A DNA stretch of 64,000 nucleotides from Oscheius dolichura (lineage: Eukaryota; Nematoda; Chromadorea; Rhabditida; Rhabditidae), in assembly GCA_932521035.1 (NCBI GenBank), contig OW051493.1, positions 4,650,001 to 4,714,000 on the forward strand, read 5' to 3'. How positions within the stretch are numbered: position 1 is the first letter of the stretch; each line of letters begins with the position of its first letter. The notes under the pieces are model-generated. The model searched no databases and was not told the DNA's origin. It was given only the letters and a program-made list of their open reading frames with translations. Shown here one piece after another: positions 34,267-46,688 of this stretch. Position numbers and translations under genes: made by a program.

Positions 34267-35753
34267 ATGAAGTCTTGGCTGCTTTCGATATTGCTGTCCC
34301 TTCCCCTGCTCACATCCGCTCAAGAAGAGGCCACTGCCGCCTGTAAGTCGGCGTTGGAGGCGTGTGAGAATGACCTGGAGTGTTCGAATCGTCTCGCCCC
34401 ATTGATGGCTGCCTGGTGAGTTCCCCAATTGACCTGTACTCTTTTCCTGTTGTCCCACCCGTCCCAGTTACGAGTCTTTTTTTGAGGGAGAAAAAGGCAA
34501 TTCGAGGTCATTTGGGAAAAGTACTGGCCAATGTGGTGGTGCGTCTTCCAATGTGAGCCCCTTGTCGACGAGTGGCCATTTGAACCGGCCAAAGGCAAAC
34601 ACAGCCGGGGGCAGTCGAAAACTTCCTATTTTTGGACCGAGTCTCGGCTGTCACAAAGAAACGCACCGGCCTGTCTCCAGTCTCTTTTTTGACGGCTTGC
34701 GCACCGTTTGACCCCGAGGAATAAAAACAAAAAAGTCTGTTTTTGATGGCCACAGCCGGCCGGGCGAATTCAGTGTCTCAGCTGTACAAACAGGAACAAG
34801 TTGTGGCGCTAATCGGCCCGGCTAAAACGGTTCCCAATGAGGAAAGGAGACCAATTTGATGAGTGTTGCCTCTTCGAGAGGGCCAATCGCCAAACGGGCT
34901 CGGTCCTCGGTCGGCGGCAGGGGAAAACGCTGTCCGATAATATGTTTGTCTTCTTGCCATTACGGAAGTCCCGTAACGACGATCCGAGTCCGGTCGCTTT
35001 CCCATTCGATCATTAGCGAAGTCGCCCCCGGCCGGCCGACGGGATTTAACGGTTCGAGAGCTTTCACCCATTATCACATTAGTCTGTCCATTAGAGGATT
35101 ACCATTTCAGCACGACGAGCACCTGTCAGCCCCAGTGCCGGAATGCCGTCCTCAACGTCTACCAGAACAAGCTCGGCCGGGCCCTGTTGAGGTTTGTCCC
35201 GACCCGGAGAAGAGGAGACGAGACGGTTCAGATCGGATGGCACCTGTATCCCGGGACGGGAGGAACTGCGCAGTTGTAATTTTATGCCGACCGGCAGTCA
35301 AGTGCATTGCAGTGTGGCGAAACTCGTCTGCGAGGGCGACCTTCAGGTGGGAAAAGAGTCAAGGGCCGGGGGAAAGGGCCTCTTCCAGTGCAACTCCAAG
35401 TGGGGCGTCTTCGTCTCCGAGTGTGAGGCCGAGAGCGGCAGGGGAGAATGCTCGCCCAAGTGCCGGGGGCTGCTCTCCGCCGCCACGGCCACTCCCGGCG
35501 GCGGTCCCTTCAATAACTGTACCTGTACCGAGAGGGAGGACAACCTCTGCATCAACCTCAAGGACAATGTGCTGGGCCCCTGCACGAAGGTATCGTATCC
35601 TTTTTGACCCCCGAAAATAGAGATTTACAGGCCCCGGTGCCGCCGATCCCCGAAGGAACAAACTCCATCACAGAGACGCCGGCGGCCGACGACTCGCTGG
35701 CCGCGCTGCCGTCCGTCCTGGTGGCCTTCGTTGCCGTCCTCGTCGTGCTCTAG
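34267..35753 (+). CDS. GDNF/GAS1-domain GPI-anchored surface protein
   Basis: Exon 1 encodes a signal peptide (MKSWLLSILLSLPLLTSA) and CKSALEACENDLECSNRLAP, the start of a GDNF/GAS1 domain. After a 694-bp intron (34417-35110) come TCQPQCRNAVLNVYQNKLGR and SCNFMPTGSQVHCSVAKLVC; then CNSKWGVFVSECEAES, ECSPKCRGLL and NNCTCTEREDNLCINLKDNV LGPC. The even spacing of cysteines (CxxxLxxC, C...C.C) is that of GFR-alpha/GAS1 repeats, here about two. The C-terminus (PSVLVAFVAVLVVL then stop, with no basic tail) is a GPI-attachment signal. GAS1-like proteins are co-receptors in signalling; C. elegans has a homologue of this type. The four later introns are 42-45 bases and phase-consistent. Confidence 0.8.
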
Positions 35754-36121
35754 CCACGGACAAGTCTTTTTTCGGGTCACCGCACACGGTAGAGCACACT
35801 CTCCGGCGGCTGTCTAGTCGCTCCCAGTTGCCAGTCCTCCTCCCCCTGCTCAACTCTCGTCCCCCTGTCTGTACACACAAATTTTTATTGTATTTTCCGT
35901 TGTAAGAGAAGGTGTTTATTATCCCGGTGGTTCGTTTGTCTTTCCCAGGGGATTTCAACACATCTTTGGAGCCGTGTTTGCTGACGGCTTTCGCTTTTCG
36001 GCCTGTTCGTGACACTGGCCCTAGGCGCTGTCAAAAGCACTTCAATCACTGCCCTCCCTTTCCAAATCACCCCGGGAAACACAATGAATTAGGTGCCTTT
36101 ATTGCAAAATGACGCCGAAAA

Positions 36122-37029
36122 TCAGGAGCTGGATGTTGTGCTCTTCGAAGATGCCCCGCTCAGAAGGGGCTCCGTCTCCGTCGAACTCGTCGTCTCCTGG
36201 CTCTTCTGTGTCGCCTCGGCTTTCCTCGTCTCGGCCTCCTTCTTGTCCCAGAGCAGAGCATAGGCCACGACGAAGGCGTAGGCGATGAGAGGGGCCGTCA
36301 GGGCGGCCGACACATATGACATGGGTAGCGAGTGGGCCAGTTTCTTCTGGTAGCGGGTCTCTTCGACCTGCTTGGTCATGGCCGGGTTGGCCTCCAGTTC
36401 GGCTACTCGCTGATAGATCTGGAAAGAGGGGAGGACGTCCTTCTGCCTCTGGCGGCTCGTGTTCCTCGGAGACATTTCCACTATTTCAAGGAGGTTCCTC
36501 AAGGCCAAAGGCAGGACTTTCTGCTCGTTGTCCAAGTCCAGATCGAACCTGAAAGAGTCTTGAAAGGAAAAGGAGGCACACTGACAGTAGATGGCCACCT
36601 CGGCTGTTCAGTTGCAGGGAGACGATGTTCTGGGATCCCAGCGCCTCCTCGTCCAGGAGTGCGAAGCGAGCCTGGAGGACACTCGGAAGGGGCCCGTAGA
36701 CGCGTGGCTCACACAGCGGGGAACTGACATCGGCCCGGAGGAGGAGGACATGCAGTTCCCAAGGCTCTGCGGGCAGCTGAAAGGGGGGCATTCTAAAGAG
36801 AAGAGAGGGAGACCGTGAGCAGCTGAACACAGGGGTCATCCTCCGCTTCGAAGTGGCCGACGACGTCGCCGTTCTGGTGGAGAAGGCAGACGAGGCCTGC
36901 CATCTGGGTGTCGCTGGAGTTGAAGATGACCTTGACCGGCGGGAGGAGGTCATCCTTGGTGGCATTGGAGCCGCCACAGGTCAAGCTGTGCCCAGCGACC
37001 GAAGACAACAACAGCCCGATCCAAAGCAT
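36122..37029 (-). CDS. Type I membrane protein, unrecognised
   Basis: The ATG at 37029 gives a signal peptide (MLWIGLLLSSVAGHS) and then CGGSNATKDDLLPPVKVIFN, a beta-rich lumenal domain with NSS and NAT glycosylation sites. After an intron whose acceptor lies in CCCTTTCAG (about 36787) it continues LPAEPWELHVLLLRADVSS. A third exon has FDLDLDNEQKVLPLALRNLL, a helical RQRQKDVLPSFQIYQRVAEL, one transmembrane helix (SYVSAALTAPLIAYAFVVAY) and a Glu/Lys then Ser-rich cytosolic tail. About 270 residues. The lumenal-domain plus single-span layout recalls ER or secretory-pathway complex subunits, but I cannot name it. Convergent with the GAS1-like gene. Confidence 0.65.
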
Positions 37030-37590
37030 TGGTAGAATGTGGCCGTCTTCGCTTGATCCCCAGACGTGTAAAAGACGCCCCTGTCTAGGGACCCTACGTG
37101 GTTTCCCTATCGTCAAAATGTGGTTTTATCCATGTTTTCGCCATGACCCGGCATTTAGGACGATGATAAGGGGACAGCGATTTCGGGGGTAGATCACAGA
37201 ACGGCAGATACGGCCCTCTCGTGACTGGCATGTAAACAAGTCTAACAAGGAACTTGGCATAATTATCAGATGACGCATTCGGGATCAGAACTACTCCCCC
37301 GCAGCGGAGAGTGGAGCCTTCGAATTGACAGAGAGACGGATAAAATGAACTTGTTTCGTGTCTGTTTGTGTAACTCGTCTCTCATACCTCCGGATTAGCG
37401 CCTCGTGTCCGCTACCGATTCGTCCCTTCGGTAAACCACCCGGCGTCGACGTCTATCGAAATCCAACTATTGTCAGCCATAAACTCCGTCTACCACGAGC
37501 CAGCTGAATACACCCCGCTCATCCTCACCCGCCTGACTACAGGCCCCCTCGTCATCTGGCCCTTCCAATCATCAAACGGATACATTTCCG
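37030..37590. other. Upstream regions of two divergent genes
   Basis: About 560 bp between the minus-strand membrane protein and the plus-strand Cys-rich protein. Open stretches around 37470-37560 are split by acceptor and donor-like sites and could be 5' UTR; no convincing coding exon was seen. Confidence 0.35.
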
Positions 37591-38346
37591 ATGTTGTTCG
37601 GAGCGGTTCTCTTCCTTCTGCCAACCAGCCTTCTTTCCCTTATTTGTTCATCCTGTCCATTCAAACTAGAGCCTCCTCATTCTTACTCGTGTGCCGACTC
37701 ATGTGAGGGCAACATCTGCTACATAGGTTGAGCTCATTCTGGTCCATTCCTATAAAATGTTTCAGTGGTCAATAAATACTTCAATGGTACTGTGATTGCG
37801 GGTTGTCTCACCGCCAGAGAGACTGATTCTGTCCACAATGGAACTTCCGTTTGCCATAGGTTCTTTTTTCTCCGGGTATCCTTTTTCGGGCCAGATAAGA
37901 GGTTTCCGGTAATACTAGAAAACCTGAGCATTTTCACCAGGTCAAAAAAGACGAGCTCCCTGTGACTATACAAGCTACCATACCTTTTCATTTAGGAAAG
38001 AAGAGCACACGGTCTGTGCTTGTACTTCTTCTGATAAATGTAACGATCCTCGAGCATCCCTCTCTACCTTTGACTTTACGGAACACGAAATTTTGGAAGG
38101 GCAACAGATATTTCCCCAGATTCAACCGACTGAACCACCAGGTTAGCCTGGTCATTTTACAGACAGTACGCAACAGATAACAAACATTTTTTAGTGGTAA
38201 CAGAGGAGCAGAGCATTTTGCTTCAAGTTGCTCTGAATGAAACATCAGTTGAGGATGAGAAAATCTCACTCGTCGGGGAGGATACGTCTGTTCAACAAGA
38301 ACCAAGTATAAGCATGGGGTATGTTCAGAAAGACCAAAAAAGCTGA
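37591..38346 (+). CDS. Small secreted Cys-rich protein, Ly6/three-finger-like
   Basis: The ATG at 37591 starts a signal peptide (MLFGAVLFLLPTSLLSLICS). The mature part has SSCPFKLEPPHSYSC, DSCEGNICYI, GCLTARE, NGTSVCHR and, two introns later, EEHTVCACTSSDKCNDP. The final CxC....CN is the usual end of Ly6/uPAR three-finger or nematode ET-module domains. A Glu/Gln/Thr-rich tail follows, stopping at 38344-38346. Introns of 34-60 bases are in phase. The tail is not strongly hydrophobic, so a secreted rather than GPI-anchored protein is more likely in this model; a different last exon cannot be excluded. Confidence 0.6.
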
Positions 38347-39535
38347 TGCCTTATTTTGATGAAATCCGCGATTGCTCAATTAATTTTAACCCCCGTGAGC
38401 TGAATGACTCAAATACTTGTCGCCTGTAAAAAGAGAGGCCAGATCGAACCGGACAAGAGCAGCGCAGGCCCTTCAAAAAGCACAAAAATATCGCGTGACC
38501 ACTTCATCGCTATATTTGTGGATTCTTACAGGTTCCCTTCAACACCAATTCCGTCGATATTGGATCAGATGCTCAACACAAAAAATACGGCAGAATATAT
38601 TTTCGTGTTGTTAGTCTGTTCTCTTTACATGTAAAAAAAAAGAATATGTAGCCATTTTTATTCACAATTTATCTTCCATCATGGATGATAGGCTGAGAAA
38701 ACGGCACATAAGGCCAACAAAATAACGCTTTCAAAAATCAGAGCATGCCAGTTATAAAAGTGCCCAACACAAATAATTTTGTTAGTGCTGTGACGAGATC
38801 TAATGTCACGGCAGTGAGGGGGGTCGATCTTAGGGACCATGCAGTATTTTAAACTCCATTCGGATATTAGAATGGAAGTTAGAAGGGAGGGGGAAATAAG
38901 GGATTACTACAATGGAAATATAAATACAATACTAAGAGGCTCTATAGAACTAACGGGAGAGGTGTTGAAACCTGAATTACAAACGAAAGTAAACTAAATA
39001 AGTTGTTCTAAAGAAACCTGAACTATATATATATATACATGGCGGAAACTAACACCAGATGGTAGGGGTGTATGTACATCGCCTAGGATAGCGCCCCGGG
39101 GGCAACCCGGTAGTGAACAAGCAGTTCACTATCTCAACAACAAACCCGGCGGGGGCAGTCAGCGAGAGGTAACCGTACTCGCTGAGTACACATATTAAGA
39201 TAACAATGAAAAAAACAATAAAAAGGACCGTATCTGTAGGTGCTATTGCTAGCTTCGAGGACGGGGACGCCTAAGTAACTGCGCTTAGTACCCAACCAGA
39301 ACATGATTTTTTGAAGACACGGACGCCACCAGCATGAAGTTTGTACACGCATTAGGTAAGGAGGAAAAGTGGAATAAATACAAAAAATACGGCAAGGCTG
39401 TGCAGGGTTATATACAGCTAAATGGGCCCACTTTTGCTTATTACGAAAATAACAGAAACATAAAGACAAAAATGAACCCGAAGCCAGGCCGAGTGCGCTA
39501 TATACAACTACGAAGAAAAAAAAGTGGGTGAGAAG
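38347..39535. other. Intergenic region with structured repeat-like segment
   Basis: Mostly AT-rich. A (TA)n run lies at about 39025-39037, followed by a GC-rich block with several perfect hairpins at 39096-39189, reported separately. ORFs on both strands across 39134-39531 lack protein-like composition. Confidence 0.45.
39096..39189. repeat. Cluster of perfect short hairpins, possible repeat or structured RNA
   Basis: In a row: CCGGG/CCCGG (39096-39110), TAGTGAAC/GTTCACTA with loop AAGCA (39111-39131), and CAGCGAG/CTCGCTG (39160-39184), the last overlapping an alternative hairpin GTACTC/GAGTAC (39175-39189). The block is GC-rich inside AT-rich DNA and lies next to a (TA)n run, as often seen at transposon ends. 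Confidence 0.45.
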
Positions 39536-41509
<1,974 letters not shown>

Positions 41510-41523
41510 AGCAATAAGATTAA

Positions 41524-41827
41524 AGGGACTCTATGGCACTTATTTTCAGTGATGCATTTGCACCGGACTTTTACTAGAGCGCGTTTACTGCAAATTGCGC
41601 CGGAGCGCGTTTTGAATTTTGCCCTTGTCATTTTCTTGCTTGTCCAAGAGACGATATTTTTTTGCTTTTGAGATGTCTACTGTGTTATGCTAAATAAATA
41701 TATCGTTAAAAATTAGAAAAAATTGATGAAATACCAAAAATTGAATATTATGTAACGCGCTGCCGCCGCACCCGTATGATCTCGGCAGCGCCTACCGTAA
41801 CCACAAAAAAAGCACCATAGAGTCCCT
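41524..41827. mobile_element. MITE with 16-bp terminal inverted repeats and TTAA flanks
   Basis: The left end AGGGACTCTATGGCAC (41524) and the right end, read on the other strand, AGGGACTCTATGGTGC (41827) are inverted repeats with one mismatch. Both ends are flanked by TTAA (41520-41523 and 41828-41831), the target duplication of piggyBac-type elements. The 304-bp interior is AT-rich with no ORF, as in a non-autonomous element. It lies upstream of the MNK exon, about 13 bases from its splice acceptor. Confidence 0.8.
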
Positions 41828-41831
41828 TTAA

Positions 41832-43161
41832 CCAAAATCTTTGTTCAAATTCACAAGGGCATGTGCCGCTCACTATACACCTTTCACAATTCACAATCAG
41901 TGTAATAGTAAGTGTCATGAGTGAGAAGGAACCCCAGTTTACACCCGATTACGTGTCTGTGGCGGCATTGGGTCTCACGTGCCTAGTCCGCTGACACGCT
42001 GCACTCTCCAAGGCCCTAGTGATCTCTCGCGTCTTTCAGACATCGCCCCACTGCGCAGGTCAATGCTGCCAGTTTGGCCAGTTAAGATCAAAGTGAGAAA
42101 GGTTCAAACGAAATTTCCGGAAAAATATCTGACTTGGGAAAGTTCAACATAAAAAATATAAAGCTAATGCCGCACAATATTATGTTCAGAGCTTCCGATC
42201 AATATTGGTATTGACAAATGACTTTTTTGCCGAAATATTATAAATAAAACCAACCGCTTCTGTTTCTTGTTACTTCCTCGTCGAAATAGAACATTCTCTC
42301 CGATTTGGCAAACGGTGTTTAGAAACACGCGAAGAAGAGCAAGTTGAGACGCAGTGCAGTTGGAATTGCGACCGTTCGATGTTGCCGGTAAGGCCTGAAA
42401 AGTATGTTTGTTCATAAGGGTAACAACGAGTAAGAATTTCAAAAAGAAGAGAAAAAATAATGAGCGGGCTGAGCACAATGCCAGTACTCGTGCCTAGAGT
42501 CACGTGCAAGGTCATATGGAATGGCAATGTTATTGATGGTGGTTTGAATGGCTGGTAGTTCTTCTCGAAAGTACTCAGCATCTTTCAGTTATAATTTACT
42601 GGGAATAAAAGTGCAACAAGTAACTTGGGCTATACTAATAAAAAAAGAGTAGTAAAATTAGCGTGTAGAAGTGTCTTCAAATGGAACTTGAAAGTGCCAC
42701 TTACGCAACAGCCCCTATAGGCAAGTTTAGCAAAAAAATACTTTACAGACTGTTTTGCTTGTTTATGAAGCATGGTAGCCTGTGTCAACAACACAAAAAT
42801 AACGGCTCAATAATAATTGCATCATTATTAGAGGCTACAAAATAAGTTTCTCAAGTGTCTCGCAGGGCTCGCAGATACACTTCAATGAGAAGAACATGAG
42901 TTATGTTTTAGACTAAAGAAAATGAACGAAGAAGAAAGAGGACTGCTTCCGCCATGTTCAAATAGCAGAGGCAGCTGGCGGTCATGAAAGGGGAGGTTCT
43001 TGCGGCGCGAGAGTGTCTCTGATTGGTCGCGACAGGGCGCATTTGCATTGCGCCCTTTCGAATTTTTTTTCAGTCGTTTTTCATCTTCAACTTTCAGAAA
43101 ATTTCTCTCTCGCTGCTCATAATCTATAATTTACAGTTACAATTTTGACAACTTGTTTTAG
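41832..43161. other. Intergenic region between divergent MNK and RBM28 genes
   Basis: About 1.3 kb, probably holding the MNK first exon and promoter and the RBM28 promoter. The minus-strand ORFs at 42164-42581 overlap each other and look random. A 23-bp near-palindrome AGGGCGCA...TGCGCCCT is at 43034-43056, just after an ATTGG (CCAAT box) at 43022. Confidence 0.45.
43034..43056. promoter_or_regulatory. GC-rich inverted repeat near the RBM28 promoter
   Basis: Arms AGGGCGCA (43034-43041) and TGCGCCCT (43049-43056) are perfectly complementary around TTTGCAT. The arms stand out in AT-rich DNA about 105 bp before the RBM28 start. A dimeric factor site is plausible but unproven. Confidence 0.35.
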
Positions 43162-45723
43162 ATGCCACCGCCTCCAAAGAAGATAAAGCGTTACTTTGAC
43201 AACGACGATTCCACAAAGAATTCATTCAAATTCAATGTAAAAGGTAAACGTTGTTTATGTTTATGTTCAAGCTTCATTTTTCTTTACAGATAATGACGAT
43301 AACCACGGTAATACAACATCTAGAAGAGAAGGTGGCTTCAAAGATCGTAGAAATAATTACAATCAAAAAAACTGGAAAAGTGAGAAAGATGAGGGCAGCG
43401 AGCATAACGAAGATGGGGGCAGAGATGATTCACAACCAGAAAACGTTGAAAGTTCTAGGTAGGTGACAACCTTTACTGTTTACTTAAATAGTATCAGTGA
43501 GAAAAAGAAAGCAAGAGAGTACCATAAAGATGCTAAGTTAAAGCAGTTCCGCTTAATAATACGAAATCTACCTTTTAAAGTTAGTAGGAAAAAAATGTTG
43601 TCTAATATATTTATGCTTCAGACAAAAAAGGAAAACCTGCAAAATGTTTGCTCGAACTTTGGGCCTTTTTCAGAAATAGTATTGCCGCCCTCAAAGAAGA
43701 TGGAAGGAAGGTAAGAATAATGTATCACTGAAGCACTCTCTGTCATTAACCTTTAGATGTGCTGGTTTTGCTTTTATCCAATTCATGACTCGTGATGTTG
43801 CTACAAAAGCCAAAGAACATTTTAACAATAACAAGTTTATGGTATTGGCAATATATGTGGTTCATTTTTTTGCTGCTTCAGGGTCGAATGGTAGCTGCAG
43901 ATTGGGCACTTGATAAGGATACATACGAAACAAATTCCCATGAAGGTATGTTCCATTGAGAATTGGAAATTTTTGCTCAGAAAAGAAAACTATAAAATCC
44001 AAGGTTAAAGAAGAAAAAGAGGAACCTGTTGAAGATGTGGAAGCGAAAGAGCCTATATCAGAAATCAGGTTAACTAATGAAGCTTCTATTATACCAGTTT
44101 TCAGTGAAAATATTGAAAACCAGGAGAAAAAAAATTATGTGGGCAAAAGTAAGGTTGATATGGCAACACAGGAAGAACGAGTCGTTTTTTTGAGGTACAC
44201 CCGCATATTCTTCACGGGATTAATTTAAAAAAATTAGAAACCTTTCTTTCGAAACAGATGAAGATACATTAAAAAGTGAAGCTTCAAAATTCGGCGAGGT
44301 TCAGCTCGCGATAATGTGTAAATTCAAAGACAGTGGTCATTCTAAAGGTGACCTTTTTTGTCATTCTAGCAACTAATACTAACAGGTACCGCCTTTATTC
44401 ATTTTGCCAACAAAACAGAAGCAGCCGATATTATATCAGCAAGTGACAAAGGAGATGTAGTTATAGGTTTTGGTTTTACATGCATTTGTATTTTGCTATG
44501 CTTTAGATGGCCGAAACATCAATGTCATCTTAGCTGTGCCACGTGAAAAAGCAATGGAAATAGAAAAAGAAGCACAGAAAAAAGTAAATCATACTTTAAC
44601 AATATAATTTTATTATCATTAAGATACCATCTGATAATCGAAACCTCCGACTTCTTCGATTTAGTTTAATACGCGAGGGAACTTCAGCTGCAGCTGGTAT
44701 GAGTAGTGAGGATGCTGCTAAGCGTGTTAGATTCGCCGAGCTTACACGGAAAAAGCTGGAAAATTTACATATGTATTCATCTTTTTGTTAATTTAACTAC
44801 CATTAAAATTAAGGTTTGTTTCACCAGTCCGTATGGTTGTGCACAATCTACCTGCAAATATGACCGAAGCGAAACTCCGTGAAATTTGCAAGTAAGTTTA
44901 TAGTTTAAATCGAAGACCTAAAACATCTCACTGGTGGTTGATCTTTAATCCTTCGCAACGAAAACAATATTTGCAAAACCTGGCGTGATCTCTGCAAAAA
45001 CAAGGGCAGATTGATCAATAGTGAAACAAACATAGTTTGCCGACATTTATAGTAGTTTACGATTTTAGAGATGCTGGTGGAGAAGGCGCTTCCATCACAG
45101 AATGCCGAATTTGGAAGGATCCAGAAAGACTCAACAATAAGGTAACCATTCACTATTGTACTCATTCATATTCATCATTTTAGGGAGAGCCGAAGTCGAA
45201 AGGCTTTGCGTTTGTTACTTTTACAGAGCACACTCATGCTCTAAAAAGCCTGCAGAAACTCAACAACAATCCAAAAACATTCACTAATGAGAAAAGACCT
45301 ATTGTGGAGTTTTCAATTGAAAATATAGCAGCACTGCAAGCAAAGGTATACATATTTTTGTTCTCGATTACTTTTCTACATCTTCAGGAGCGCCGTAAAT
45401 CTCAATCTAAAGGAGAATCCGTGAATGTTAAGCAATTGAATGAGACAGTCAGAAAGCAGGTGCAAGAGTCAATTGGAAAGATTCACATGTCTGGAATGAA
45501 ATTCCTGCCGAAGTTGGTAGGAAAAAAGATGCGTCATAGAAACATGAGCACCAATAAAAAGAAGAAACTTGGATTGATAAAGGTATTCTGCGCTGCATGA
45601 TACTGGTTATATAATCATACATTTTAGAAAGATAAAAAGACAGATTCTTCTTCTGTTGTACAGAAAAACAAAAAGAAGTCTGGTAAAAAGACATTGACAA
45701 AATACCTTGCATTGTCATCTTAA
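43162..45723 (+). CDS. RBM28: RBM28/Nop4 RNA-binding protein, ribosome biogenesis
   Basis: The ATG at 43162 follows TTTTAG directly. After a Pro/Lys-rich start and a charged Asn/Asp/Arg region, RNA-recognition motifs appear: one with LIIRNLPFK and CAGFAFIQFMTRDVATKA; a second with LRNLSFETDEDTLKSEASKF and KGTAFIHFANKTEAADI; and a third with MVVHNLPANMTEAKLREICK, KGFAFVTFTEHTHALKSLQ. Between RRMs 2 and 3 is LRLLRFSLIREGTSAAAGMS, characteristic of Nop4/RBM28 proteins. A basic tail ends KKTLTKYLALSS at 45723. RBM28 is a nucleolar factor for 60S subunit assembly. The glutathione peroxidase gene starts 128 bases downstream. Confidence 0.92.
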
Positions 45724-45851
45724 TTGTTATATGTATTTGTTATTGTTGTTAAAGTTGTTGATTTCTACCGACACCTTTTCAATGTGGATTTTCCACTGCT
45801 ACTTGCTTGGCCATATTTTCTATTTATTATACTTTTCACTAATAGGCAATA

Positions 45852-46534
45852 ATGCTTACAGCACGTCGTTTGATTAATCTTCCGTCGAGAATGGCTTCCA
45901 AGTTCTATGACTTTACTGTTAAGGATGCTAACCAAAGCGATATAAAACTTGGGGACAAGTACAAGTGAGTTTTTCCCACTTTGGCAATTAATTTCCTTTT
46001 TATAGGGGCAAAGTTGTTGTAGTGATGAATGTAGCTTCTCAATGTGGTTATACTAACTCGAACTACACCCAAATGAAGGTAATATAACATTCTTACTGTC
46101 GACAATTTTTAGGAGTTACTTGATAAATACAAACCCCAGGGATTCGAAGTAGCTGCATTTCCATGCAATCAATTCGGGGGACAGGTAACAAAACTTTAAA
46201 GCATTATCTTTTTCGTAGGAGCCAGCCTGTGAAATCGATATCAAGAATTTTGTGCAAAATAAGTTCAACTTTGAACCAGATCTGTATGCGAAAATTGATG
46301 TCAATGGCAAAAATGCCGATCCTCTGTATGATTATCTTAAGAAGGAGCAGGGCGGCGTCTTACTAGATGCCATCAAGTGGAATTTCACAAAATTTCTAGT
46401 GAACCGCTCTGGAAAAGTTATTCAGCGCTATGGTTTGTTTTTCAATATTGTTTTTTTCATTAATTTTAGGTCCGAACACTGAACCAAAGGAAATGATAAA
46501 GGATATAGAAGCAGCTCTTAAAGATGAAGCTTAG
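45852..46534 (+). CDS. GPX: Glutathione peroxidase, cysteine type, GPX4-like
   Basis: The ATG at 45852 gives a basic, possibly mitochondrial-targeting start ([17 protein letters not shown]) with a second in-frame Met that may serve the cytosolic form. The catalytic tetrad is present: Cys in [10 protein letters not shown] (a cysteine codon, not UGA), Gln in FPCNQFG, and Trp/Asn in [10 protein letters not shown]. Length (about 180 residues) and the absence of the tetramer loop fit the monomeric GPX4/thioredoxin-dependent group, which reduces lipid hydroperoxides. Four short introns. AATAAA at 46574-46579. It lies between RBM28 and the 46689 gene with gaps of 128 and 154 bases. Confidence 0.95.
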
Positions 46535-46688
46535 AGATTTCTTTAATGTAACATGATGTGTACCTTTATGCTTAATAAACCTGCTTTTTAGGCTACCTGT
46601 CGTAATGTGAACTCAAAGTTTAAACTTTTTATGTCTTTTTTTAACAGTCTTCTATGGTGTTTGGATAACAAATGTGTTAATTTCAGGA

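Noticed and set aside
38404-38634. ORFs continuing downstream of the Ly6-like gene
   Set aside because: A splice from the Ly6-like exon to these is possible but gives poor protein composition; the in-frame stop at 38344-38346 is the simpler end.
42164-42581. Two overlapping minus-strand ORFs of about 100 codons
   Set aside because: They overlap in different frames and neither shows domain-like composition; the region is more likely promoter or intron of the flanking genes.
45852-46534. Possible selenocysteine glutathione peroxidase
   Set aside because: The catalytic position is a cysteine codon; there is no in-frame UGA and no need for a SECIS element.
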